From NCBI RefSeq assembly GCF_949282365.1, contig NZ_CASDOY010000036.1:1-20152 (forward strand): a stretch of DNA of 20,152 bases, written 5' to 3'. Source of the DNA: an uncultured Desulfovibrio sp. (GTDB taxonomy: Bacteria; Desulfobacterota; Desulfovibrionia; Desulfovibrionales; Desulfovibrionaceae). The notes beneath the pieces were generated by a model. That model was not told the DNA's origin. It made no database searches and was given only the letters and a program-made list of their open reading frames with translations. Position numbers and translations under genes: made by a program. Of this stretch, positions 1 through 7,492 are shown one piece after another. Positions within the stretch are counted from its first letter, which is position 1. Every line of letters begins with the position of its first letter.

Positions 1-123
1 CAAGCCCGTGGACGCCGCCCAGGCGGGGCGGCCCGCAGGGACCGGCCGTCCGCCGCGATCACGGCCACCTTGTGCGAGCCGGGCAGCGGGCGGGGCAGGC
101 CCGCAGCGGGCGCGGGCCGCCAG

Positions 124-184
124 AAAAACGGACAGGAAGGGGCCGGGAGGCGGCAGGGCCTCGCGCCCGCGCCGGGCCCCTTCC
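124..184 (-). terminator. probable intrinsic terminator of the symporter gene
   Basis: On the minus strand a perfect 10-bp stem (GGAAGGGGCC, 175-184, with its complement at 135-144) closes a long GC-rich loop that can pair internally. A run of five T follows, six nucleotides after the stem (A run at 124-128 on the plus strand). It lies 27 nt past the stop of the leftward symporter gene. The long loop and the delayed T run make it weaker than the other terminators here. Confidence 0.5.
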
Positions 185-210
185 CGTCATGAGGGACGAA
201 AGGGGGGAGC

Positions 211-1440
211 CTAGACCTTTTCCGCCGGGGCCACGTCCTGCAGCGGTCCCAGTTCGCCGTTGCGGTTGAACAGGCCTTCCAGCATCAGGGTCAGGGCGCC
301 GTCGCCGGTCACGTTGCAGGCCGTGCCGAAGCTGTCCTGCAGGGCGAAGATGGCGATGAGCAGGGCCACGCCATTGGGATCGAAGCCCAGCACGCCGGTC
401 ACGATGCCCAGCGAGGCCACCACGGTGCCGCCGGGCACCCCGGGAGCGCCCACGGCGAAGATGCCCAGCAGCACGCAGAAGAGCAGCATGGTGCCCAGGG
501 AGGGCAGGCTGCCGTACAGCATCAGGCTGATGGTCATGACGAAGAAGGTCTCGGTGAGCACGGAGCCGCACAGATGCACGGTGGCGCCCAGGGGCACCAT
601 GAATTCCACCATGGTGCGGCTGAGCACCGGGGACTTGCGGGCGCATTCCAGGGCCACGGGCAGGGTGGCGGCGCTGGACATGGTGCCCACGGCGGTCAGG
701 TAGGCGGGGGCGTAATGGCGGAAGACCTGCGAGGGATTGCGGCCGGACAGTACGCCGCCGATGCCGTAGAGCACGCCCAGCCAGATGAAGTGGCCCACGA
801 TGACGATGAGCACCATCATGATGAACACGGGCAGGTGGCGGCTGAGGGAGCCTTCATAGGCCAGGCCCAGGAAGGACAGGCCCACGAAGAAGGGCAGGAT
901 GGGGATCATGATGCGGTTGACCAGGGCGGTCATAATGCGTTCCATCTCGCAAAAGATCTTGCCCAGGGTCTCGGACTTGGTCCAGACGATGGCCACGCCC
1001 ATGGTCAGGGCCAGCACCAGGGCGCTCATGACGCTGAACAGCGGCGGGATGTCCAGACGGAAGACCATCTCGGGCAGGGAGCGCAGGGTCTCGGTGCTGG
1101 TGGCGATGGAGAGGTTGGGGATGATGCAGTAGCCGGAGATCATGGAGAACAGGGCCGCCCCCAGGGAGGAGACGTAGGCCAGGCCCACGGCCACCAGCAG
1201 GATCTTGCTGGCGTTCTGTCCCAGGCGCACGATGGCCGGGGTGATGAAGCCCACGATGACCAGGGGCACCAGGAAGAAGATGATCTGCCCGAAGATGTGG
1301 CGCAGGGAGACCACCACGTCCATGACGTGCTTCAGAGAGCCTTCGGCGTTCTCGCCGAGGTAGAGACCGATCAGGGCGCCGATGATGATGCCGCCCAGCA
1401 GTTTGAGAATAAGGGAAAAATCGCCGACCTTAGCAGCCAT
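211..1440 (-). CDS. dicarboxylate/amino acid:cation symporter family protein (DAACS, glutamate-transporter fold), divergent motifs
   Basis: A 409-residue inner-membrane secondary transporter of the GltPh/DctA/SstT superfamily. The start is the ATG at 1438-1440, preceded by GGAGGTG; an in-frame extension to 1518 lacks a ribosome site. Family hallmarks are visible: hydrophobic segments throughout, the HP1 tip SSAATLP (255-261; GltPh has SSSGTLP), a TM7 GATV stretch (285-288), the HP2 GAPGVPGG motif and a TM8 NVTGD (376-380). Two key sites differ. The TM7 NMDGT motif reads HLCGS (289-293), and the TM8 residue equivalent to the substrate arginine (GltPh R397) is Gly372. In the family, these positions bind sodium and the substrate side-chain carboxylate, so I infer that it does not transport glutamate or aspartate with classical Na+ coupling. 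It is a single-gene unit with a plausible promoter upstream. The family is certain; the substrate is unknown. Confidence 0.9.
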   Translation of the reverse strand: MAAKVGDFSLILKLLGGIIIGALIGLYLGENAEGSLKHVMDVVVSLRHIFGQIIFFLVPLVIVGFITPAIVRLGQNASKILLVAVGLAYVSSLGAALFSMISGYCIIPNLSIATSTETLRSLPEMVFRLDIPPLFSVMSALVLALTMGVAIVWTKSETLGKIFCEMERIMTALVNRIMIPILPFFVGLSFLGLAYEGSLSRHLPVFIMMVLIVIVGHFIWLGVLYGIGGVLSGRNPSQVFRHYAPAYLTAVGTMSSAATLPVALECARKSPVLSRTMVEFMVPLGATVHLCGSVLTETFFVMTISLMLYGSLPSLGTMLLFCVLLGIFAVGAPGVPGGTVVASLGIVTGVLGFDPNGVALLIAIFALQDSFGTACNVTGDGALTLMLEGLFNRNGELGPLQDVAPAEKV

Positions 1441-1489
1441 CCTGCACCTCCGGGTTGTTGGAAAGACAAAACCACAGACAACAGCATGC

Positions 1490-1518
1490 AGCCTAGCGCA
1501 GGCCGGGGCCTTTTGCAA
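1490..1518 (-). promoter_or_regulatory. possible sigma70-type promoter for the symporter gene
   Basis: On the minus strand TTGCAA (1513-1518) and TAGGCT (1490-1495) are separated by 17 nt. The -10 element is a poor match. It lies 50 nt upstream of the symporter start, downstream of the terminator of the next gene. Confidence 0.35.
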
Positions 1519-1551
1519 TGTATCGTGCCATATCCGTCATCTTTTCAGGAC

Positions 1552-1583
1552 AAAAAAGAGGCCTGCCCGGGCGGGCAGGCCTC
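1552..1583 (-). terminator. intrinsic terminator of the Pro-rich protein gene
   Basis: A perfect 11-bp stem, GAGGCCTGCCC (1558-1568) with GGGCAGGCCTC (1573-1583), has a 4-nt loop. On the minus strand it is followed directly by six T (1552-1557). It lies 60 nt past the stop of the leftward gene at 1643-2122 and insulates the symporter promoter. Confidence 0.88.
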
Positions 1584-1642
1584 TGTATCAGGCTGAGCAT
1601 CCCTTCTGCCGGCGGGAGCCGCTTCAGCGGGACCGGGACAGG

Positions 1643-2122
1643 TTAGGGCCGATGGTCGGGACGGGGGCCGCCGGGACGGGGGCCGGGGCGCGGGCCGTCA
1701 GGCCGGGGCCGGGGACCGTTATGCCTGCCGGGGCGCGGGTCGGGGCGCGGACCGGGGCGGTGGTAACCGGGGCGGGGCTCAGGCCGGGGACCGGGGCGGT
1801 GGTAGCCGGGGCCGCCGGGACGGGGGCCGGGACCCTTGTGGACACCGGGATGCGGGCCGGGCTTGGGACCGCGACCGTCCTTGTAGTGGCCCTTGGGCTT
1901 GGGTTTGGGCTTGCCCTTGTGCCAGCCTTCATGGCGGCCGTTGTCGTTACGGGCCACCAGGGTGCCGGCCAGGCTGCCGAAGCTGTCGGCGCCGGCCAGA
2001 TCCACGCTCGTCATGCCGTCAGGGGCGGACTGGGCGGCGCGGCTGTCGTCCGCGAAAGCGAAGGCAGCCAGACAGACCAGGGCCAGAGCCGGCAGCAGGA
2101 AACGAAAGTTTTTTGCGCTCAT
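1643..2122 (-). CDS. exported Pro/Gly/Arg-rich repeat protein, function unknown
   Basis: A 159-residue predicted protein. The start at 2120-2122 is chosen because AAGGAG lies just upstream and translation begins with a typical Sec signal peptide (MSAKNF, then a hydrophobic stretch to about residue 24 ending AFA-DD). After a short ordinary segment the mature part becomes very low complexity: a Lys/Pro KPKPKPK stretch, then His/Pro/Gly/Arg repeats. A 13-residue unit of the form GYHRPGPRPxPRP recurs, matching a 39-bp DNA periodicity (for example 1758 and 1797 on the plus strand). The product is strongly basic and probably disordered in the periplasm or at the surface. It is monocistronic, with its own terminator. 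A second gene of similar style lies at 12821-13177. Coding is supported by signal peptide, ribosome site and terminator; I recognise no family and infer no function. Confidence 0.72.
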   Translation of the reverse strand: MSAKNFRFLLPALALVCLAAFAFADDSRAAQSAPDGMTSVDLAGADSFGSLAGTLVARNDNGRHEGWHKGKPKPKPKGHYKDGRGPKPGPHPGVHKGPGPRPGGPGYHRPGPRPEPRPGYHRPGPRPDPRPGRHNGPRPRPDGPRPGPRPGGPRPDHRP

Positions 2123-2181
2123 GGCAAAACTCCTTGCGTGTTGGGGCCTGTCCGCAGCGGGCAGGTCTTCCCCTCGATTAC

Positions 2182-2210
2182 CGCATAGCACTCTGCACGG
2201 TCCGGGGCAA
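2182..2210 (-). promoter_or_regulatory. possible promoter of the Pro-rich protein gene
   Basis: Minus-strand TTGCCC (2205-2210) and TATGCG (2182-2187) are spaced 17 nt apart, 60 nt upstream of the start codon. The region between this gene and larC is only 123 bp. A 7-bp hairpin (CCTGTCC/GGGCAGG, plus strand about 2145-2163) would lie in the leader. Confidence 0.35.
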
Positions 2211-2245
2211 GGCTAAATATTTTTACAGGTTGGAGGAAAAGATTT

Positions 2246-3406
2246 TCATTTTTTGCCCAGGCGCAGGGCCGGCGCTCCCAGGTCCAGGGCCGCCGCGCGC
2301 CGGGCCACGGCGTCGGCTTCGGGGCGCACATAGGCGCGCCCTTCCAGCAGGTATTCCTTGGCCGCCAGATCGGCCCCGCCGCAGGGGCAGGTCGCGGCCT
2401 GGCGGGGCAGGACAACCCGCCGCAGCAGCTGATGCCGCAGGCCCAGGCTGTGGGTATGCCGCAGCGTCTGCCGCGTGACCTCCTCGCCGTCGGCGGGGCG
2501 GCAGAGCACGCGCAGCAGGCCGGCGGGGCGGTTCTTCTTGCCCGTGCCCGGCAGCCAGAGCACGTCCAGCACCTCCGGAGCGGCGGCCAGCCGTTCGAGG
2601 GCCGCGCCCAGTTCTTCGCCGGTCAGGTGGTCCAGATGGCATTCCAGCTGCATGACGTCTTCCTCGCCGCCCTGGCCGTGATCGGCCTGCCGGGGCTCCC
2701 CGGCGTCCACCAGCCAGGCCCGCAGGCCGGTGGGGGAGGGCCGCGAGCCGTAGCCCGTGCCCAGGGCCAGCAGGCGGCCTTGGGGACCGGACACGAAGTC
2801 GTCCACCAGCACCCGGGCCAGGGCCGCGCCCGTGGGCGTGACCAGCTCCGTGCGGGCGCCGGTGGGCTGGACGGGCAGGCCGCGCATGAGGTTGGCCGTG
2901 GCCGGCGCGGGCAGGGGGATCTCGCCGTGCGCGCAGACGATGCTGCCGCTGAACCAGGGCAGGGCGCAGGCCGTGACCCGCTCCACGTCCAGCCGGTCCA
3001 GGGCCCAGCAGGCGCCCAGGATGTCCACCAGGGTGTCCACGGCCCCCACCTCGTGGAAATGGACCTCCCCGGGCGCGATGCCGTGGGCTTCGGCCTCGGC
3101 CAGGGTCAGGGCTTCCAGCACGGCCAGGGCCCTGTCGCGCACCCGCGCTGCCACGGGCACGGCGGCGAAGATGGCGGCGATGTCCGCCGGGTGGCGCAGG
3201 GGCTGGCCCTCTTCCCGCCAGCCGACGTCCACCCGGCAGCCGGGGCCGCCGCCCCGCTCCTCCTGCCGGACATCCAGCCGGCAGGCCACGCCGGCCTGCT
3301 TCAGCAGGGCCGGCAGGGGAGAAAGATCCACGCCCAGATGGGCCAGGGCCGCCAGAGTCATGTCACCGCTCATGCCGTGACTGCAATCGAGAAAAAGCTG
3401 TCGCAT
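2246..3406 (-). CDS. larC: LarC, nickel insertion enzyme of the nickel-pincer nucleotide cofactor
   Basis: A 386-residue LarC (DUF111) family protein. LarC catalyses CTP-dependent insertion of nickel into the pyridinium bisthiocarboxylate mononucleotide, giving the cofactor of lactate racemase and its relatives. The start ATG at 3404-3406 follows GGAGAT. Translation opens with MRQLFLDCSHGMSGDM, the family's N-terminal signature. It continues through the HFHEVGAVDTLVDI segment (about residues 115-128), CAHGEIPLPAPAT, and a conserved ELVTPTGAALA. The C-terminal half ends with a CPCGG motif. The protein is encoded in one continuous frame, whereas in Lactobacillus LarC is made by frameshifting between two frames. 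No larA, larB or larE lies in this window. It is transcribed divergently from the CBS-ACT gene; no terminator is evident after the stop. Confidence 0.93.
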   Translation of the reverse strand: MRQLFLDCSHGMSGDMTLAALAHLGVDLSPLPALLKQAGVACRLDVRQEERGGGPGCRVDVGWREEGQPLRHPADIAAIFAAVPVAARVRDRALAVLEALTLAEAEAHGIAPGEVHFHEVGAVDTLVDILGACWALDRLDVERVTACALPWFSGSIVCAHGEIPLPAPATANLMRGLPVQPTGARTELVTPTGAALARVLVDDFVSGPQGRLLALGTGYGSRPSPTGLRAWLVDAGEPRQADHGQGGEEDVMQLECHLDHLTGEELGAALERLAAAPEVLDVLWLPGTGKKNRPAGLLRVLCRPADGEEVTRQTLRHTHSLGLRHQLLRRVVLPRQAATCPCGGADLAAKEYLLEGRAYVRPEADAVARRAAALDLGAPALRLGKK

Positions 3407-3456
3407 CGAAGATCTCCGCCAGGAAAAACAGCGCTGCCGCATCCGCAAGTACAGGC

Positions 3457-3483
3457 TTGTTTGTGGGCGCGGCTTGGTATATG
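3457..3483 (+). promoter_or_regulatory. weak candidate promoter for the CBS-ACT gene
   Basis: TTGTTT (3457-3462) and TATATG (3478-3483) stand in the divergent larC/CBS spacer, 76 nt upstream of the start. The spacing is only 15 nt, so the assignment is tentative. Confidence 0.25.
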
Positions 3484-3558
3484 GTGAAAGGACAGGACAG
3501 AAAAGGGAACGTTCCCGCCCGCGGCATGCCGCAGGGCCTCTGTTCAACAGGAGGATCC

Positions 3559-4224
3559 ATGCTCGTAGAAAACTGGATGGCTACCAACGTCATTGCCGTC
3601 AAGCCCGACACCTCGCTGCTGAAGTGCCGCAACCTGCTCAAGGAGCACCAAATCCGCCGCCTGCCCGTGGTCGATGACCAGAACAGGGTTGTGGGTATCA
3701 TTTCCGACAGAGACGTCAAGGGGGCGTCGCCCTCCAAGGCCACGGCGCTGGAAGTGCACGAGATGCAGTACCTTCTGGCGGAACTCAAGGCCAGGGACAT
3801 CATGACCCCCAGGCCTGTGACCATCAAGCCGTGGGACAGCGTGGAACAGGCCGCCATCCTTATGATGGACAAGAGGTTCGGCGGGCTGCCCGTTGTCTCC
3901 GAAGACAACAAGCTGGTGGGCATCATCACCGACCAGGACATCTTCAAGCTGCTGATCAACATCACCGGCGCGCGCGTGCCCGGCATGCAGATCGCCTTCG
4001 AGCTGCCCGATACCCCGGGCAGCATGCGCGTCATTTTCGATACCCTGCGCCAGCACAATGCCCGCATCATCTCGGTGCTGTCCTACTATCTGGACGGCGA
4101 CAAGCGCCAGGTCTATGTCCGCATCCGCAGTATGGCGGACCAGGCCGCCGAAGACGCCCTCATCAAGGCCCTGGAAGCCACAGGTACCCTGCTGCTGGCC
4201 GCGCCGTATGATGTGGCGGACTAG
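3559..4224 (+). CDS. CBS-CBS-ACT regulatory protein (AcuB-like)
   Basis: A 221-residue cytosolic protein. The start at 3559 has an AGGAGG (3549-3554) four nucleotides upstream; longer in-frame versions lack this. Two CBS domains are visible: residues about 6-56 (MATNVIAVKPDTSL through LPVVDDQNRVVGIISDRD) and about 79-133 (RDIMTPRPVTIKPWDSVEQA through LPVVSEDNKLVGIITDQD). An ACT-like domain follows from about 143 to the end (QIAFELPDTPGSMRVIFDTL). This order matches AcuB-type proteins. CBS pairs typically bind adenine nucleotides and ACT domains bind amino acids or other small ligands, so a sensor or regulatory role is likely, but the target is unknown. It lies 215 bp upstream of dsrC in the same direction, with no terminator recognised between them, though dsrC has its own AT-rich leader. 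Confidence 0.88.
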   Translation: MLVENWMATNVIAVKPDTSLLKCRNLLKEHQIRRLPVVDDQNRVVGIISDRDVKGASPSKATALEVHEMQYLLAELKARDIMTPRPVTIKPWDSVEQAAILMMDKRFGGLPVVSEDNKLVGIITDQDIFKLLINITGARVPGMQIAFELPDTPGSMRVIFDTLRQHNARIISVLSYYLDGDKRQVYVRIRSMADQAAEDALIKALEATGTLLLAAPYDVAD

Positions 4225-4291
4225 TCCCTGCAACAGCGGATATAGAGAGCAAATCTTCGTGTCTGCGTAGGTTTTGAAGGGTTTTCGGGAC

Positions 4292-4317
4292 TTGCCAAGA
4301 TTATTTTTTTGTGGCAA
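4292..4317. promoter_or_regulatory. inverted repeat in the dsrC upstream region
   Basis: TTGCCA (4292-4297) and TGGCAA (4312-4317) form a dyad with half-site centres 20 bp apart around an AT-rich core containing seven T. It sits in the only AT-rich stretch between the CBS-ACT gene and dsrC, so it may be an operator or part of the dsrC promoter. I could not assign a convincing -35/-10 pair. Confidence 0.3.
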
Positions 4318-4394
4318 AAGAAGTGTGCATTTGCGATTGCAGGGCAGTCGCATCAATGGGGAATGAGCCGAATCCATACTTCGGCTGTCTGGCT

Positions 4395-4410
4395 CGGGCC
4401 GCAAGGCCCG
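4395..4410 (+). other. GNRA-capped hairpin in the dsrC leader
   Basis: CGGGCC-GCAA-GGCCCG forms a perfect 6-bp stem closed by a GCAA tetraloop, 16 nt before the AAGGAGG ribosome site of dsrC. Compact 5'-leader stems of this kind often stabilise abundant mRNAs; that role is inferred. Confidence 0.5.
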
Positions 4411-4439
4411 CATAGAGTAAACGTCCAAGGAGGACACGC

Positions 4440-4757
4440 ATGGCTGAAATTAGCTTTCAGGGCAAAACCTTCGAAGTTGATGAAGACGGCTTCCTGCTCC
4501 GTTTCGACGACTGGTGCCCGGAATGGATGGAATACGTAAAAGAATCCGAAGGGATTGTTGACATCACCCCCGACCATCAGAAGATCCTGGACTTCCTGCA
4601 GGACTACTACAAGAAGAACGGCATCGCCCCCATGGTCCGCATCCTGTCCAAGAACACCGGCTACAAGCTGAAAGAAGTGTACGAACTGTTCCCCTCCGGC
4701 CCCGGCAAAGGCGCCTGCAAAATGGCTGGCCTGCCCAAGCCCACCGGCTGCGTGTAG
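4440..4757 (+). CDS. dsrC: DsrC, sulfur-carrier protein of dissimilatory sulfite reduction
   Basis: A 105-residue DsrC/TusE family protein. In sulfate reducers DsrC interacts with the DsrAB sulfite reductase and leaves carrying sulfur as a trisulfide bridge between two cysteines on its mobile C-terminal arm, which membrane complexes then reduce. Both essential cysteines are present: Cys93 (in GACKMAGLPKP) and the penultimate Cys104 (PTGCV), ten residues apart as in functional DsrC. The domain opening MAEISFQGKTFEVDEDGFL is typical. The ribosome site AAGGAGG (4427-4433) is near perfect, fitting high expression. As in other Desulfovibrio, dsrAB is not adjacent. A strong terminator follows, so it is probably expressed as its own unit or with the CBS-ACT gene. 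Confidence 0.97.
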   Translation: MAEISFQGKTFEVDEDGFLLRFDDWCPEWMEYVKESEGIVDITPDHQKILDFLQDYYKKNGIAPMVRILSKNTGYKLKEVYELFPSGPGKGACKMAGLPKPTGCV

Positions 4758-4772
4758 TTCACAGCTTTGCTC

Positions 4773-4801
4773 GAAAGGCGGGGCTCTCTGCCCCGCCTTT
4801 C
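4773..4801 (+). terminator. strong intrinsic terminator of dsrC
   Basis: A perfect 12-bp stem, GAAAGGCGGGGC (4773-4784) with GCCCCGCCTTTC (4790-4801), has a 5-nt loop; its 3' side and the following bases are T/C-rich (CTTTCTCCTTTC). It starts 16 nt after the dsrC stop. Confidence 0.85.
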
Positions 4802-4898
4802 TCCTTTCAGGCGTCCCCTCCCGCAGGCGGACGCCTTTTCTTTACGCTGCGGCGGCCTTCCCTTTACGCGCAGCCAAAAAAACGGTATCCGCCTTGCC

Positions 4899-7361
4899 AT
4901 GAACGCAAAAAAAGTCCTCCTCTGGTTCGTTGTCCTGCTGCTCCTGCTGGGCATCCTCGGCAGCGCGGCCGTGGCCGGCATGTTCTACTGGGCTTCGCGC
5001 GACCTGCCCGATCTGGAACGCCTCACAGGCTATGAGGCCCCCCAGGCCACGGTCATCCTGGCCCGCGACGGCTCCGTCATCGGGACCCTGGCCACGGAAA
5101 AACGCTACAGCATCACCCTCAAGGAGATGTCGCCCTGGCTGCCCATGTCCTTCCTGGCCGCGGAAGACGATTCCTTCTACCAGCATCACGGCGTCGATCC
5201 CGTGGCCATCGTGCGCGCCTTCATCTACAACCTGCGCAACAAGGCTTCCGGCGGCGGCCAGCAGGGCGGCAGCACCATCACCCAGCAGATCATCAAGCAG
5301 CTGCTGCTCTCCTCCGAGCGCAGCTATACCCGCAAGATGAAGGAGGCCATCCTGGCCTACCGCCTGGAACATACCGTCAGCAAGGACGACATCCTCCAGA
5401 CCTATCTCAACTACATCTACCTGGGCCAGCATGCCTATGGCGTGGAAGCCGCCGCCCGGACCTATTTCGGCAAGCACGCTTCCGACATCACCCTGGCCGA
5501 GAGCGCCGTCATCGCCGGTCTGCCCCAGGCCCCCAGCCGCTACAACCCCTTCCGCCATCCCGAGGCCGCCAAGGCCCGCCAGATGTACGTCCTGGGCCGC
5601 CTGCGCAGCCTCAAATGGATCACCGAGGAACAGTACCAGCAGGCCATCGCCGAGCCCCTGGTCTACTGGAGCATGCCCGAAGGCCGCGGCGGGGCCGCCA
5701 AATGGTATTTCGAGGAAGCCCGCCGCCTGCTGGTGGAATTCTTCACCGAGGACAACCTGCGCGCTCTGGGCATAGACACCCTGAAAAGCGGCGAGGAATA
5801 CGTCTATACGGCGGGCCTCACCGTGCGCACGGCCATGGATCCCGTGCAGCAGGACGCCGCCGGCGCGGCCCTGCGCCGCGGGCTGGAGGAGCTGGACAAG
5901 CGCCAGGGCTGGCGCGGCCCGGTCAAGAAGCTTTCCGCTGAGGAAGTGGCCGACTTCCGCGACAAAAGCAGCTTCAGCCCCAACGATCTCATGGGCAAGG
6001 CCTGGGTGCGGGCCGTGGTCACGGCCGTGGACGCCAAGGGCGCCCGCGTCCTGCTGGGCAACGGCTATGGCGGCTACATCCCCGTGGCCAACATGTCCTG
6101 GGCGCGCACGCCCAACCGCAAGGTCTCCGGCTGGGGGGCCGCCGCCGTCCGTGACGCCCGCAAGGTGCTGGAGGTCAACGACCTGATCATGGTCTCGGCC
6201 GCGCCCGTGACCGTGCAGGAAAAAAGCGACAGGAAGGGCAAGACCGCCAGCAGGACCGTGGACTTCGATCCCGCCGCGGCCAGCCCCCAGAAGCCCATCG
6301 TCCTGCTCCTGCAGCAGGAACCCCTGGTGCAGGGGGCCCTGGCCTCCGTGGAGACCCAGAGCGGCGACGTGGTGGCCCTCATCGGCGGCTACCAGTTCGG
6401 CGACAGCCACTTCAACCGCGCTACCCAGGCCCGGCGCCAGCCCGGTTCCAGCTTCAAGCCCGTGGTCTATTCCACGGCCCTGGACTTCGGCTTCACGCCC
6501 ACGTCCTCGGTGCTGGACGGCCCCTTCGTCTATGTGAACCCCTACACCAACGAAGTCTGGCGGCCCGGCAACTACGAAAAGAACTTCCGCGGCATCATGC
6601 CCCTCTACGAGGCCCTGACCCTTTCGCGCAATACCTGCACCGTGCGCCTGGCCCACAAGGTGGGCATCAGCAACGTCATCCAGCGCGCCAAGATGCTGGG
6701 CCTCGAGCCGCACTTCCCGCAGGAGCTGTCCATCAGCCTCGGCGCGGTGGCCGTCTCGCCCCTCAACCTGACGCAGGCCTACGCCGCCTTCGCCAATCAG
6801 GGCTTGGGCGTGCGCCCGCGCATCATCACGTCCATCACCGACAACAACGGCCGCGAGCTCTACCGCCAGGACATCCAGCACTGGCAGGCCCTCACGCCGC
6901 AGAACGCCTACCAGATGGCCACCCTGCTCAAGAACGTGGTCAACTCCGGCACCGGCAGCCGCGCCCGTGTGGACGGCCATGTCATCGCGGGCAAGACCGG
7001 CACCAGCAACGACGAGAACGACGCCTGGTTCGTGGGCTTCTCGCCCTATCTGGTCACGGGCGTCTATGTGGGCTTCGACCAGCTCCAGTCCCTGGGCAAG
7101 CAGGAACAGGGCGGCCGTACCGCGGCCCCCATCTTCCGCTACTACCGCAGCCAGATCGAGGACCTGTACAGCGACCAGCCCCAGGACTTCACCATGCCGC
7201 CCGGCATCACCATGCAGGATGGCCTGGCCTATCAGGGCGTGCCCGGTCCCGGCCTCTCCGCCATCGACAACGCCAGCGAGGACCCGGCCACGGGCAGCAG
7301 CACCCCTACGGCACCCGATACCTCCGGCGGCGGCGAGGACCTCATGCGCCAGATGTTCTAG
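4899..7361 (+). CDS. mrcA: class A penicillin-binding protein, PBP1A type (glycosyltransferase + transpeptidase)
   Basis: An 820-residue bifunctional peptidoglycan synthase at the inner membrane. A short cytoplasmic tip and one transmembrane helix (about residues 6-31) are followed by a GT51 glycosyltransferase domain with the catalytic-glutamate motif AAEDDSFYQHHG (Glu89), then GGSTITQQ and the RKMKEAILA segment. An OB-like insert lies in the middle. The transpeptidase domain has all three motifs: SSFK (517-520, nucleophile Ser517), SRN (576-578) and KTGT (699-702). The tail is a low-complexity Ser/Pro/Gly stretch. The ATG at 4899 gives a natural membrane anchor, but no good Shine-Dalgarno precedes it; the upstream in-frame ATG at 4767 lies inside the dsrC terminator and is unlikely. 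Its partner may be the LpoA-like lipoprotein encoded at 10860-12260. Confidence 0.95.
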   Translation: MNAKKVLLWFVVLLLLLGILGSAAVAGMFYWASRDLPDLERLTGYEAPQATVILARDGSVIGTLATEKRYSITLKEMSPWLPMSFLAAEDDSFYQHHGVDPVAIVRAFIYNLRNKASGGGQQGGSTITQQIIKQLLLSSERSYTRKMKEAILAYRLEHTVSKDDILQTYLNYIYLGQHAYGVEAAARTYFGKHASDITLAESAVIAGLPQAPSRYNPFRHPEAAKARQMYVLGRLRSLKWITEEQYQQAIAEPLVYWSMPEGRGGAAKWYFEEARRLLVEFFTEDNLRALGIDTLKSGEEYVYTAGLTVRTAMDPVQQDAAGAALRRGLEELDKRQGWRGPVKKLSAEEVADFRDKSSFSPNDLMGKAWVRAVVTAVDAKGARVLLGNGYGGYIPVANMSWARTPNRKVSGWGAAAVRDARKVLEVNDLIMVSAAPVTVQEKSDRKGKTASRTVDFDPAAASPQKPIVLLLQQEPLVQGALASVETQSGDVVALIGGYQFGDSHFNRATQARRQPGSSFKPVVYSTALDFGFTPTSSVLDGPFVYVNPYTNEVWRPGNYEKNFRGIMPLYEALTLSRNTCTVRLAHKVGISNVIQRAKMLGLEPHFPQELSISLGAVAVSPLNLTQAYAAFANQGLGVRPRIITSITDNNGRELYRQDIQHWQALTPQNAYQMATLLKNVVNSGTGSRARVDGHVIAGKTGTSNDENDAWFVGFSPYLVTGVYVGFDQLQSLGKQEQGGRTAAPIFRYYRSQIEDLYSDQPQDFTMPPGITMQDGLAYQGVPGPGLSAIDNASEDPATGSSTPTAPDTSGGGEDLMRQMF

Positions 7362-7365
7362 CTCC

Positions 7366-7386
7366 GAAGCATCCCGGGGATGCTTC
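7366..7386 (+). terminator. hairpin after the PBP gene, weak terminator candidate
   Basis: GAAGCATCC and GGATGCTTC pair just 5 nt after the stop codon. There is no T run after it, so it may act as an mRNA 3' end stabiliser rather than a true intrinsic terminator. Confidence 0.35.
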
Positions 7387-7462
7387 CGGGGGCAGGGCTC
7401 CCACCTGCCGGCGGCCGTTGTCCGCGGCCGTGCGGCAGGCGGTGCCCGCAGTGCCCGGGGAC

Positions 7463-7492
7463 GGCCACGACGGCAGCGGCCACGACGGCAGC
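7463..7492. repeat. 15-bp tandem duplication
   Basis: GGCCACGACGGCAGC occurs twice in immediate succession (7463-7477 and 7478-7492) in the 242-bp gap between the PBP and tRNA methyltransferase genes. Confidence 0.8.

Noticed and set aside
1..210. Possible start of a leftward gene beginning near 70 (GTG with AAGGTGG before it, reading VIAADGRSL)
   Set aside because: Only about 20 codons are visible, then the window ends; no family recognisable and composition is uninformative.
4767..4898. N-terminal extension of the PBP gene
   Set aside because: It would begin inside the dsrC terminator and place 44 unlikely residues before a normal membrane anchor.
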